Below, piece after piece: positions 46,116 through 54,875 of a DNA stretch of 64,000 bases. The translations under genes were made by a program, and so were the position numbers. Source of the DNA: JAGQOZ01 sp041399205 (GTDB lineage Bacteria > Planctomycetota > Planctomycetia > Pirellulales > Pirellulaceae); assembly GCA_041399205.1 (NCBI GenBank), contig JAWKTK010000014.1, forward strand, positions 1 to 64,000. Reading direction: 5' to 3'. Within the stretch, counting starts at the first letter, position 1, and the number at the start of each line of letters is the position of its first letter. Below the pieces are notes generated by a model. It searched no databases, was not told where the DNA came from, and worked only from the letters and a program-made list of their open reading frames with translations.

Positions 46116-47186
46116 ATGGACGGCCAAATAATTGATTTGCGTAGCGATACCGTCACCAAGCCAACGCCGCAGATGCGAATGGCGATGGCCAACGCCGAAG
46201 TGGGTGATGACGTGATTGGCTGCGATCCCACGGTGGCTCGGTTGCAAGACTATGTCGCCGAGCTGCTGGGCAAAGAAGCCGCTGTGTTCATGCCGTCCGG
46301 TTCCATGACCAACCAAGTGGCGATCCGCATCCACTGTAAGCCGGGTGATGAATTCATTTGTGAAACCGATTGCCATATTTACAACTACGAACAAGGCGCG
46401 TTCGCTCAACTGAGCGGAGTGGTTGCCAAGACGGTTTGCGGCCAACATGGTGTCATTACCGTAGCGCAAGTTCAGAACTTGATTCGACCTACAAATGACC
46501 ATTTGGTGCGAACTCGTTTACTGTGCCTGGAAAACACGCACAATCGAGGCGGCGGGCGAATCTTGCCGTTAGATGGCATTGAATCGCTCTGCGAATGGGC
46601 TCGTTCTAACGGACTCGCCACGCACCTGGATGGAGCTCGATTGTTTAACGCCGTGGCGGCTACGGGCGTTGATGCCAAGACCTGGGCCAGCCACTTCGAC
46701 ACGGTGAGTATCTGCTTGAGCAAAGGTTTGGGCGCTCCCGTCGGTTCGGTCCTGGCGGGTAGTCGCGAACATATGGCAGAAGCTCGACGCCATCGCAAAC
46801 TGTTTGGTGGAGGCATGCGTCAATCAGGTATCATTGCCGCGGGAGGCCTGTATGCGCTGCAGCATCACGTGGATCGACTAACAGAAGATCATGCCAACGC
46901 GAAGCTCCTGGCCAATTGCATCAAAGACGTGAGTGGTTTGGAACTTATCTCTGATTCGCCCGACACCAATATCTTGTTCTTTGATGTCGATCCATCGCTG
47001 GGAACGGCCACTGAATTTCAAACTCGACTACGTGAAGCCGGCGTCTTGATGTTGACCGAATCAAAGGTTCGCTTGCGAGCACTCACGCACTTGGACGTGA
47101 CGTCGGAAGATGTAAAACAAGCAGCCAAGATCATCGCCGAAGTTGCCTCAGAATGCCGAACGGCCGGCGTGACAAGCAGCGTCTGA
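46116..47186 (+). CDS. ltaE: Low-specificity L-threonine aldolase
   Basis: A PLP enzyme that cleaves threonine or allo-threonine to glycine and acetaldehyde. It has 356 residues, starting after GAGAGGAACGAGA. MDGQIIDLRSDTVTKPTPQM is the typical N-terminus, HLDGARLFNA marks the PLP aspartate region, and SICLSKGLGAPVGSVLAGS holds the PLP lysine. It stands alone after the REP array, which may act as its upstream boundary. Some family members prefer other beta-hydroxy amino acids. Confidence 0.93.
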   Translation: MDGQIIDLRSDTVTKPTPQMRMAMANAEVGDDVIGCDPTVARLQDYVAELLGKEAAVFMPSGSMTNQVAIRIHCKPGDEFICETDCHIYNYEQGAFAQLSGVVAKTVCGQHGVITVAQVQNLIRPTNDHLVRTRLLCLENTHNRGGGRILPLDGIESLCEWARSNGLATHLDGARLFNAVAATGVDAKTWASHFDTVSICLSKGLGAPVGSVLAGSREHMAEARRHRKLFGGGMRQSGIIAAGGLYALQHHVDRLTEDHANAKLLANCIKDVSGLELISDSPDTNILFFDVDPSLGTATEFQTRLREAGVLMLTESKVRLRALTHLDVTSEDVKQAAKIIAEVASECRTAGVTSSV

Positions 47187-47286
47187 TGCCTCCACATGGC
47201 TCCTAGCTTGCCGAATCAGATGGCTGGAATTGTGACGGCTAACAAGGATAGAATGGAGTCAACGATGTTGAAATGGGAGTCGAAGC

Positions 47287-47820
47287 ATGTCCACTGCCAA
47301 CCAGAAACTCGGGTATCTCGAATACTGTCAATTGGCTGAAGATGGGAACGTGCATGAAATCATGGACGGGGATCATTACATGAATCCGCCGCCAAGTCCC
47401 TATCATCAGGCAATCTTGGGAAACCTTCATTTTCAGCTTTATGCCCAGGTCAAGTCCAAGGGACTGGGGCAAGTCTTTGTTGCTCCGACGGACGTGCAAC
47501 TTTCGGCTCACGATATTGTGCAGCCCGATATTGTGGTGATTCTGAACGAACGACAAGACATTGTCACTCCGTCTCGAATCGTCGGTTCGCCCAATTTGGT
47601 CGTCGAAATTCTGTCTGATTCCACAGCCAGCCGAGACAAACAGCTGAAGATGCAACTATATCGACGAAGTTGCATTCCTGAATACTGGTTGGTAGACGCA
47701 AAAGCAAAACGCGTGACTCAATTGGTTTTCCAGGCAAATGATTATGTCGAATTTGGAAGGTATTCTCGCAGGGCGTTTTTTTCATGCACGACGTGGAAAG
47801 GATTCTGTCAATTGCCTTAG
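47287..47820 (+). CDS. Uma2 family (DUF820) endonuclease-like protein
   Basis: A 177-residue PD-(D/E)XK-fold protein. The core is VQPDIVVILNERQ (first Asp) followed by GSPNLVVEILSDSTASRDKQ and LKMQLYRRSCIPEYWLVDAK, the signature of the Uma2/DUF820 family, abundant in cyanobacteria and planctomycetes. Its role is unknown. RBS GGGAG precedes the ATG. The stop codon overlaps the stop of recG by three bases on the opposite strand. Confidence 0.88.
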   Translation: MSTANQKLGYLEYCQLAEDGNVHEIMDGDHYMNPPPSPYHQAILGNLHFQLYAQVKSKGLGQVFVAPTDVQLSAHDIVQPDIVVILNERQDIVTPSRIVGSPNLVVEILSDSTASRDKQLKMQLYRRSCIPEYWLVDAKAKRVTQLVFQANDYVEFGRYSRRAFFSCTTWKGFCQLP

Positions 47821-49907
47821 CCCACGTCCGCTAGATTCATTGATTCGGCGTAGCGGTTCATCACCATGCGGCGCAGGCGTTGCCATTCGGGATTGGCGAG
47901 TTCTGGGTCGGCATTGATCAAGGCGATGGCATCTTGACGAGCTTCCAGCACGATCGAATGGTCTCGACGCAGATCTGCCACCATCAACGGCGGCAGGCCA
48001 TGTTGTTTTGTGCCGAACAGTTCGCCGGGCCCTCGTAGTCGAAAATCGACTTCGGCCAATTCGAATCCATCGGTCGAATTGACAAACGCATTCAACCGTT
48101 CCGATGTTTGTTCGTTTTCCGTTTCGGCAAAGACACAAACGTAGCCCGCATGTTTGCCTCGCCCCACACGGCCTCGCAACTGATGCAGCGCCGCCAAGCC
48201 AAACCGGTCACCGTTTTCAATTGTCATTACATTCGCATTGGGAACGTCAATGCCAACTTCAATCACGGACGTGGCCACCAAGACCTGTGTTTCTCCGTTG
48301 CTAAAGCGGTCCATGGCCAGTTGCTTTTCTTCCGCGGACAAGCGTCCGTGAATAATGTCTAAACGAAAATCTTCCAGTTCACCGTTGGCCAGATTTTCCA
48401 ACGTCTGTTCGGCACCTCGTACGTCTTCTTCGTTTTCGTCGCTCACCACGGGTGACACGACAAAACCTTGCCTGCCTTGCTGCAGTTTTCGCCGAAAGAA
48501 ATCCCACCAACGGTCTCGCTGTTCGCCCGACGCCCAGTAAGTGTGGATTTCGCTGCGGCCCGGCGGTTTTTCTTTCAGGTTAGATAGTTCCAAGTCGCCG
48601 AACATGGTCATCGACACGGTTCGCGGAATCGGCGTGGCGGTCATCACCAGACAATGGGGCGAAGATTGTTCTTTCAGCAGCGAACGTTGTCGCACGCCAA
48701 AGCGATGCTGTTCGTCCACAATGAACAGGCCCAGCTTGGCAAATTCCAACGAGCCGCTGACAATCGCTTGCGTTCCAACCAAGATGTCAATTTCACCAGC
48801 GGCAATCTGTTCCAACAGTTTTCTGCGTTGGCTGGTGGTTAATCCGCCACTTAAGTATCCCAGTCGAACTTTGCTGGCCGCCAGCAGTTGGTTTAACGTT
48901 TCAAAGTGTTGTCGAGCCAGAATTTCGGTAGGCGCCATCAACACGGCCTGATGTCCATTGGCTACGGTCACCAACATGGCGAAGGCCGCCACCGCTGTTT
49001 TTCCCGTGCCGACGTCACCTTGCAACAAACGATTCATCGGCACGTTTTTGGCCATGTCGGCAGTGATTTCCGCAATCGCCTGGTCTTGGTCTCGAGTTAA
49101 TTCAAACGGCAAGAGGCCTCGGATACGTTCCGCGATTTTGGCGGTGGTTTCCAGTTGCGGCGCATCTTGGCGAATGTCCAATTGTTTGCGACGCATCGCC
49201 AACGCCAATTGCATCACCAACAGCTCTTGATAGACCAGACGGTGACGAGCGGCGGTCATTTGCGATTCGTTGGTCGGATTGTGAACCATGCGCAGCGTGT
49301 CGGCAATTCGAGCAATCCCTTTCTGTTTGAGGAAGTCCAGCGGAAAGACTTCGGGAACGTGGGCCGAATATTGTTCGACCGCAAGTTGGACAATTCGCCG
49401 CATTTGGCTTTGGCTCAGTCCGCCGGTCAGCGAATAGATGGGCATGATCTCTTTGGCAGCTTGTTCGTCTCGATTGTCTCGAACTTCCAACTTCGGATGC
49501 GTCATCTGCCACCGCAGTCCCGCGAACTTGGCTTGTCCTGTCACAACCACGGTCTGCCCCAGTCGCACCTTGTCTCGCATAAACGGCTGGTTGAACCACA
49601 CGCAGCGAAGAAAATCGTCATCTTGCCGCAATAAAATGGAAAAGACCGTTTTGCCGGATGCGGTCACGTTGTTTTCTAAATCTTCCACCACACCTTCGAC
49701 GCTGGCGTCCAGCTTGGGCTCCAATTCGGCAATGCGGCAGAAGGGCGAAATAACTTTGTAGTCACGAGGAAAATAGAACAGCACATCCTGCGCGGTCTGC
49801 AGTCCCAGTTTGACAAGCAGTTCGGCGCGTTCGGGACCGCAACCCTTCAAGAATTGGACGGGCGTCTTCAATAAGCTGAGATCGGGCTGAGTCGGTTGTC
49901 CTTCCAT
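47817..49907 (-). CDS. recG: ATP-dependent DNA helicase RecG
   Basis: Unwinds and reverses stalled replication forks and Holliday junctions. The 696-residue protein has the N-terminal wedge/OB-fold region and helicase motifs: RLLQGDVGTGKTAVAAFAM (Walker A), VDEQHRFGVRQR (motif II DEQH), MTATPIPRTVSM (motif III), ATSVIEVGIDVPNANVM (motif V) and HQLRGRVGRGKHAGYV (motif VI), plus the C-terminal FELAEVDFRLRGPGELFGTK motif specific for RecG. It starts at ATG 49907. Convergent with the Uma2 gene. Confidence 0.96.
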   Translation of the reverse strand: MEGQPTQPDLSLLKTPVQFLKGCGPERAELLVKLGLQTAQDVLFYFPRDYKVISPFCRIAELEPKLDASVEGVVEDLENNVTASGKTVFSILLRQDDDFLRCVWFNQPFMRDKVRLGQTVVVTGQAKFAGLRWQMTHPKLEVRDNRDEQAAKEIMPIYSLTGGLSQSQMRRIVQLAVEQYSAHVPEVFPLDFLKQKGIARIADTLRMVHNPTNESQMTAARHRLVYQELLVMQLALAMRRKQLDIRQDAPQLETTAKIAERIRGLLPFELTRDQDQAIAEITADMAKNVPMNRLLQGDVGTGKTAVAAFAMLVTVANGHQAVLMAPTEILARQHFETLNQLLAASKVRLGYLSGGLTTSQRRKLLEQIAAGEIDILVGTQAIVSGSLEFAKLGLFIVDEQHRFGVRQRSLLKEQSSPHCLVMTATPIPRTVSMTMFGDLELSNLKEKPPGRSEIHTYWASGEQRDRWWDFFRRKLQQGRQGFVVSPVVSDENEEDVRGAEQTLENLANGELEDFRLDIIHGRLSAEEKQLAMDRFSNGETQVLVATSVIEVGIDVPNANVMTIENGDRFGLAALHQLRGRVGRGKHAGYVCVFAETENEQTSERLNAFVNSTDGFELAEVDFRLRGPGELFGTKQHGLPPLMVADLRRDHSIVLEARQDAIALINADPELANPEWQRLRRMVMNRYAESMNLADVG

Positions 49908-49987
49908 GGCCTGATTTTACTCGTCACGGTAGATGTCGCTAGACGAGTTCGTGTGGCGGCCGTTCGGCTTTGCGCAACCAGTCACGT

Positions 49988-50215
49988 CTTGTTCTGGCCC
50001 GATACGTAAGTGAGGAAAATGGAATGTTTTTGGTCCCTCGCTCACGCGTTTTGAAGTTGCGGCTTTTTCCTAGCCCGAAACGTAAGTGAGGGGAAATTGA
50101 GCGATTCCGAAGTCCCTCGCTGACGCTTCGGGCTAGGAAATGCCGCCGGAAAACACAATTGCGCAACTTCAAAACTCACGCGTCGGGCTGAGATTTTTCC
50201 TCGCTAACGCGTCTG
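49988..50215. repeat. REP-like family-B palindromes upstream of recG
   Basis: The 354 bases between recG and the CBS gene hold one complete hairpin (CCTAGCCCGAAACGTAAGTG at 50069 to CGCTTCGGGCTAGG near 50137), a partial copy at 49995-50047 (GGCCCGATACGTAAGTGAGG), and half copies GCGTCGGGCTGAG at 50182-50215. The motif GTTTTGAAGTTGCG is present between copies. No gene is visible. Confidence 0.85.
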
Positions 50216-50261
50216 GCTGAGATTTACTGCAGGGACGCAATGATTCTGAGTCGCTGGCGGC

Positions 50262-50729
50262 CTATTCTGCTTCGTCTTTGTGTTGACCACCGATTTGGTC
50301 TTCTACATACAGTCGGACAAAATCAAAGCTGGAAATTACGCCCTTCACTTGTCCCGCTTCGACCACCAAAATGTGATGTAATTTGTGATGGAACATGGTC
50401 TTGGCGATTTCAGAAAGGGGTTCGTCTAGATCGACGGAATGATAGTCACGAGTCATCACGTCGCCTACCGTTGGAGCGAGCGACGATCCGGAAGAAATGG
50501 CCACGGCATTGGTCACCTGATCCGCCGCCAATTGCTCGATGGTGTTGTCCAAGTCCATTTCCTTCAACACGTCTGTCCGGGTGACGACGCCGACCAACTT
50601 TCCCGCTTGGCAAACTGCATACGCACCCACTTCATCCGCCAAAAAACGATGCTCCAGCTCCGTCAGCGGCAGATCTGCTTCGATTACGCGGACCGCATGC
50701 GTCATGACATCTCGAGCTCTCAGTTCCAT
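50262..50729 (-). CDS. Tandem CBS-domain protein
   Basis: A small cytosolic regulator of 155 residues starting at ATG 50729, preceded by AAGGAA. It contains two CBS motifs: ARDVMTHAVRVIEADLPLTE through LVGVVTRTDVLKEMDL, and VGDVMTRDYHSVDLDEPLSE through VKGVISSFDFVRLYVED. CBS pairs bind adenosine nucleotides. The target enzyme or channel is unknown. It is divergent from fhcB. Confidence 0.92.
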   Translation of the reverse strand: MELRARDVMTHAVRVIEADLPLTELEHRFLADEVGAYAVCQAGKLVGVVTRTDVLKEMDLDNTIEQLAADQVTNAVAISSGSSLAPTVGDVMTRDYHSVDLDEPLSEIAKTMFHHKLHHILVVEAGQVKGVISSFDFVRLYVEDQIGGQHKDEAE

Positions 50730-50888
50730 ATTGATGTTCCTTGAGGCGAAGTGGGAAAAGGGTGCGAATTCGGCCCGAACACGGGAAACCCAATTATACC
50801 ACATCTATCATTCGATGGCGGCGTTGAACTTTCACGAAAAATCAATACCACTTGCACGAAATGAATTCTCGGTCGATGCTAAAGGCTC

Positions 50889-52247
50889 GTGTTCGCCTTG
50901 GAATCTACTGTAAGAATCGAGCTGACTTTGTCCAAAACCACTGCGTCTAAACACCGTTCAAACGACACCGTCTCGGACGTCGCTTGTACTGTGTGCGGTT
51001 GCGTCTGCGATGATTTGCAACTTACTATTCGCAATAACTCGATCTGCGGCGTACAAAATGGCTGTTCCCTTTCAGAACCCTGGTTTGCCGATTCCTTCAC
51101 GTTGGCCGCAGGAGCGGAAGCCGTTCACGTCGATGGACAAGCGGTCGACTTTACCACCGGCGTTCAACGAGCCGCCGAGTTGTTGCGGGCGAGCCAGTTG
51201 CCGCTGGTATACGGACTGTCTCGCAGCAGCACGCCGGGGCAGCGACAAGCGGTCCGACTGGCCGACGCCATTGGCGCGGTGATTGATACGACAGCGTCCA
51301 CCTGTCACGCGCCGTCTATCATGGCGTTGCAAGCGGTTGGTGAAAGTACGTGCAGTTTGGGCGAAGTCAAGAACCGTTCCGATCTGGTTGTCTATTGGGG
51401 CAGCAATCCTGTTCAAAGTCATCCTCGGCATATGGAAAAATATGTCGAAGCCGTTGGAATGTGGGTTCCTCAAGGGCGAACTGACCGTCACTTGATGGTG
51501 GTTGACACCCGACCAACCGAAACCAGCGAATTGGCAGATTCGTTCATTCAAGTTGCGCCGGGCGGTGATTTTGAATTGATGGCGGCGTTGCGAATGGTGT
51601 TGCAAGGCCACGAATTGACCGGTTCGGAAGTCGCCGGTGTTGATGTTGGTGAAATCCGCAAGATGGCCCGTCGCTTCAAAGAATGCCAATATGGTGTCAT
51701 CTTTTTCGGCCTGGGGATCACTCGTTGTGGCGTTCCCCACGCCAACGTAGAAATGCTGCTGCGACTGGTGACCGACTTGAATCGGTACACTCGGTTTGTT
51801 GTTCGTCGCATGCGCATTCCGGGTGATGTGGCTGGGGCCGACAGCGTATTGTGTTGGCAAACCGGCTTTCCGTTTAGCGTGAGTTTGAATCGATCTTACC
51901 CGCGATACAGCCCCGGCGAATACTCGGCCAATCCGTTGCTGGAACGACAAGAAGTCGACACGGCGGTGTTGGTTGGAACCGAAGGTGTCAATAAGTTGTC
52001 ACCCGCGGCACAAGCCTATTTGAAAACAATTCCAACGATTGTGCTGGACTATCCGAATGTTTCGCTGCCTTTCGAACCGACGGTTTTGTTTCGAACCGGA
52101 GTCTATGGACTACATTATCACGGTACGGCCTATCGCATGGACGAAATGCCAATTCCGCTGACCGCTTGCCTGTCCACCGATCTGCCCAGCGATCATCACG
52201 TGCTGGCGGCCATTCGCTCCAACCTGCAGGAAACTCGCACTGCATGA
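50889..52247 (+). CDS. fhcB: Formylmethanofuran dehydrogenase/formyltransferase-hydrolase subunit B (FhcB-like)
   Basis: A 452-residue protein with GTG start; the exact start is uncertain. VACTVCGCVCDDLQL opens a molybdopterin-oxidoreductase-like fold, and TASTCHAPSIMALQAVGEST is the FwdB/FmdB/FhcB cysteine segment. SDLVVYWGSNPVQSHPRHME and GLGITRCGVPHANVEMLLRL are also characteristic. In methylotrophs and planctomycetes FhcB is part of the tetrahydromethanopterin-dependent formaldehyde oxidation complex FhcABCD. No fhcA, C or D follows: the next gene is on the other strand. Other subunits must be elsewhere or absent. Confidence 0.88.
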   Translation: MFALESTVRIELTLSKTTASKHRSNDTVSDVACTVCGCVCDDLQLTIRNNSICGVQNGCSLSEPWFADSFTLAAGAEAVHVDGQAVDFTTGVQRAAELLRASQLPLVYGLSRSSTPGQRQAVRLADAIGAVIDTTASTCHAPSIMALQAVGESTCSLGEVKNRSDLVVYWGSNPVQSHPRHMEKYVEAVGMWVPQGRTDRHLMVVDTRPTETSELADSFIQVAPGGDFELMAALRMVLQGHELTGSEVAGVDVGEIRKMARRFKECQYGVIFFGLGITRCGVPHANVEMLLRLVTDLNRYTRFVVRRMRIPGDVAGADSVLCWQTGFPFSVSLNRSYPRYSPGEYSANPLLERQEVDTAVLVGTEGVNKLSPAAQAYLKTIPTIVLDYPNVSLPFEPTVLFRTGVYGLHYHGTAYRMDEMPIPLTACLSTDLPSDHHVLAAIRSNLQETRTA

Positions 52248-52296
52248 TTAACGGATGGACGGCTGGCCGGTCCGCTGGATTTGCTGTTTCTTAATG

Positions 52297-53817
52297 CTAT
52301 TCGGGCTTAGGAGCACCGTTATCGATTAGAGCCATGTCGCGAAGCTCTTGTTCGCTGGTTTCAGAAGGCATGGCGCCCGCCGACGCATCGGCTCGAGCAA
52401 ACACGAAGCGTTCGTCATCGGATCGAACCAGCCAACTCGCGTCCAGCGGCCAGTCGACTGGCTTGGTCCACGGAACGGCATGTTCCGGAGCAACTTCCAC
52501 AACCAGAAGTGTCTTGGACGTGCCGTCCCGAACCTCCTTCAAAGGTTTACCTTGCTGACCATCAAACAAGGTGCCTGGACCGGTCGGAACTAAGTAGCAC
52601 GTATTGCCCGATGCGTCCGATTCAAGGCCTCGAGAGCGAAAGACTTCGGGCATTTTTTCAACCAGCTTGATGTTGTGTGGACTGTCCCACGGTTCGTCCA
52701 AATGAAATTGTTCGTACAGATTCTGGTAATCAAAGTACGGCAGCAGGTAAACTCGCCAACTCAACAGCGGCCGACCGTTTTGGTCGTAACTGGCGTTGGG
52801 AATGAAACTGCCGTAGGTCGATTCAAAATTGATGTGCGCCAGAGCGATTTGTTTGACGGTGTTCAATGTTTGTGAACGAGCCAGCGGAGTTGGTTCCGAC
52901 ATAGTGGGCAAGACCGAACGCATGAATTCCGGCAAGTTGGACACGTTTGACTTTAGCGTGTCGCCTTGCCGAACCAGCGTCAGTTTGTTGGCGATGCGAA
53001 GTATCTTGCCAGACGTAGCCACAAATTCGGCGTCTTGCTGTACATGATGGGCGATTTGTCTGAACGAACTTTCGATGACCGCAGCGTCATCCGGCGAATT
53101 CGCTTGCAGGGCGAATTGCACCGATAGCTTTGGTTGGAACGATGCCGATAAAGAGAGCGAGCGAATTCGGCTAGCTAGATCGCCGATTGGGACGCCCAAT
53201 AGGGATGACGAATTCGGCTGCAATTCAGTTAAGACTCGTAGCGAATCCTGTAACCGTAACGCCACGTGAACGTCGGCGGATGTGTGCTGTTTCCAAGATT
53301 CGGCCAACCGTTGCGTGTCAATTTCCAAGGCGCGATTGGTGTTGCGTTCGATTTCCGTCCAACGCTGGTTCGATCCGAAAAATGCGAATTCCTCGGCCTG
53401 TCGAACGACTTCAAATTGGTTGCCGATTCCTTGCTGCAAAACGGCAAGCTGGTCCTCCAATCCAAACGCAATCACGTTTACTTTGCCATCGCGAATATCT
53501 TGTAAATTGGCCAAAACAAAGACGTCGGATACGCCGTCGGCAACCAGTTGCTGTTTTAATTGTGCTGCGAAGTCTTGCATGCCCTGGACTTGTGCGGCTG
53601 GCAGTGGCTGCCAAATGGAGATGATCTCGGTTGCACCGGCAACCACAGCCTTTGCATCGGTCTTCGAAATATCGGCATGTGCCACAAGCAAGTCATCAAC
53701 GTTCACGAACGGCGCGATTTTTTGCGCCCAGCGATCAGGCTGAGCGTGAATCACCGACGTTGTGCACAACACGGCGGTCGTAGCGAACCAAACGAAAGCG
53801 TTGTTTCGAATCAGCAT
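52297..53817 (-). CDS. Secreted DUF1559-like protein of planctomycete type
   Basis: A 506-residue protein with a signal peptide (VWFATTAVLCTTSVIHAQ). The N-terminal 300 residues are a mixed domain of unknown type. Residues of about 310-430 match the DUF1559 C-terminal region: AHINFESTYGSFIPNASYDQ, SWRVYLLPYFDYQNLYEQFH and YLVPTGPGTLFDGQQGKPLK. Typical DUF1559 proteins start with a pilin-like N-methylation helix; here that is replaced by a cleavable signal, so it is a divergent member. Convergent with fhcB, and its 5' end abuts the 117-bp repeat array. Confidence 0.75.
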   Translation of the reverse strand: MLIRNNAFVWFATTAVLCTTSVIHAQPDRWAQKIAPFVNVDDLLVAHADISKTDAKAVVAGATEIISIWQPLPAAQVQGMQDFAAQLKQQLVADGVSDVFVLANLQDIRDGKVNVIAFGLEDQLAVLQQGIGNQFEVVRQAEEFAFFGSNQRWTEIERNTNRALEIDTQRLAESWKQHTSADVHVALRLQDSLRVLTELQPNSSSLLGVPIGDLASRIRSLSLSASFQPKLSVQFALQANSPDDAAVIESSFRQIAHHVQQDAEFVATSGKILRIANKLTLVRQGDTLKSNVSNLPEFMRSVLPTMSEPTPLARSQTLNTVKQIALAHINFESTYGSFIPNASYDQNGRPLLSWRVYLLPYFDYQNLYEQFHLDEPWDSPHNIKLVEKMPEVFRSRGLESDASGNTCYLVPTGPGTLFDGQQGKPLKEVRDGTSKTLLVVEVAPEHAVPWTKPVDWPLDASWLVRSDDERFVFARADASAGAMPSETSEQELRDMALIDNGAPKPE

Positions 53818-53848
53818 TTTTTTGTTCCTGGGGATGGGTGTATGAGTT

Positions 53849-54845
53849 CGTCGTCCCGGCTTTAGCCGGAATGGGCGTTACCTGCATTCCGCCTAAAGGC
53901 GGCACTACGAATTTGTTTTCAGCAAACATTGCGTTTGTTGGTCTTGAGCTTGTGGTTTCAGGTTCGTAGTCCGGCTTTAGCCGGAATGGGCGTTACCTGC
54001 ATTCCGCCTAAAGGCGGCACTACGAATTTGTTTTCAGCAAACATTGCGTTTGTTGGTCTTGAGCTTGTGGTTTCAGGTTCGTAGTCCCGGCTTTAGCCGG
54101 AATGGGCGTTACTTGCATTCCGCCTAAAGGCGGCACTACGAACTTGTTTTCAGCAAACATTGCGTTTGTTGGTCTTGAGCTTGTGGTTTCAAGGTTCGTA
54201 GTCCCGGCTTTAGCCGGAATGGGCGTTACTTGCATTCCGCCTAAAGGCGGTACTACCAACTTGTTTTCAGCAAACATTGCGTTTGTTGGTCTTGAGCTTG
54301 TGGTTTCAAGGTTCGTAGTCCCGGCTTTAGCCGGAATAGGCGTTACTTGCATTCCGCCTAAAGGCGGCACTGCGAACTTGTTTTCAGCAAACATTGCGTT
54401 TGTTGGCCTTGAGCTTGTGTTTTTAAGGTTCGTAGTCCCGGCTTTAGCCGGAATGGGCGTTACTTGCATTCCGCCTAAAGGCGGTACTACCAACTTGTTT
54501 TCAGCAAACATTGCGTTTGTTGGCCTTGAGCTTGTGGTTTCAAGGTTCGTAGTCCCGGCTTTAGCCGGAATGGGCGTTACTTGCATTCCGCCTAAAGGCG
54601 GCACTACGAACTTGTTTTCAGCAAACATTGCGTTTGTTGGTCTTGAGCTTGTGGTTTCAAGGTTCGTAGTCCCGGCTTTAGCCGGAATAGGCGTTACTTG
54701 CATTCCGCCTAAAGGCGGCACTACGAACTTGTTTTCAGCAAACATTGCGTTTGTTGGTCTTGAGCTTGTGGTTTCAAGGTTCGTAGTCCCGGTTTTAGCC
54801 GGAATGGGCGTTACTTGCATTCCGCCTAAAGGCGGTACTACCAAC
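53849..54845. repeat. Nine tandem 117-bp units of REP-like family A
   Basis: Units start near 53849, 53963, 54078, 54195, 54311, 54428, 54545, 54662 and 54779. Each has TAGTCCCGGCTTTAGCCGGA, a short GGGCGTTACTTGCATT link, CCGCCTAAAGGCGG, and a spacer GCAAACATTGCGTTTGTTGG and following bases that is also nearly identical from unit to unit. This makes it a homogenised tandem array and not scattered REPs. Long open frames occur on both strands because the unit length is a multiple of three and lacks stops; they are not genes. Rest of the gap 53818-54875: no gene seen. Confidence 0.93.
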
Positions 54846-54875
54846 TTCAAGACGAATTGGAAAACCTTGGACTAG

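Noticed and set aside
45445..46502. Open frames on the minus strand across the right REP array
   Set aside because: They contain repeated copies of the REP translation and have no homology or start signal.
53849..54845. CRISPR array
   Set aside because: Units are palindromic and spacers are nearly identical, with a 117-bp period; no cas genes nearby.
54020..54875. Two long overlapping open frames on opposite strands with repeated peptides (LVVPPLGGMQVTPIPAKAGT; CIPPKGGTTNLFSANIAFVG)
   Set aside because: Both arise from stop-free tandem REP units whose period is a multiple of three; repeated identical peptides and no RBS. They are not genes.
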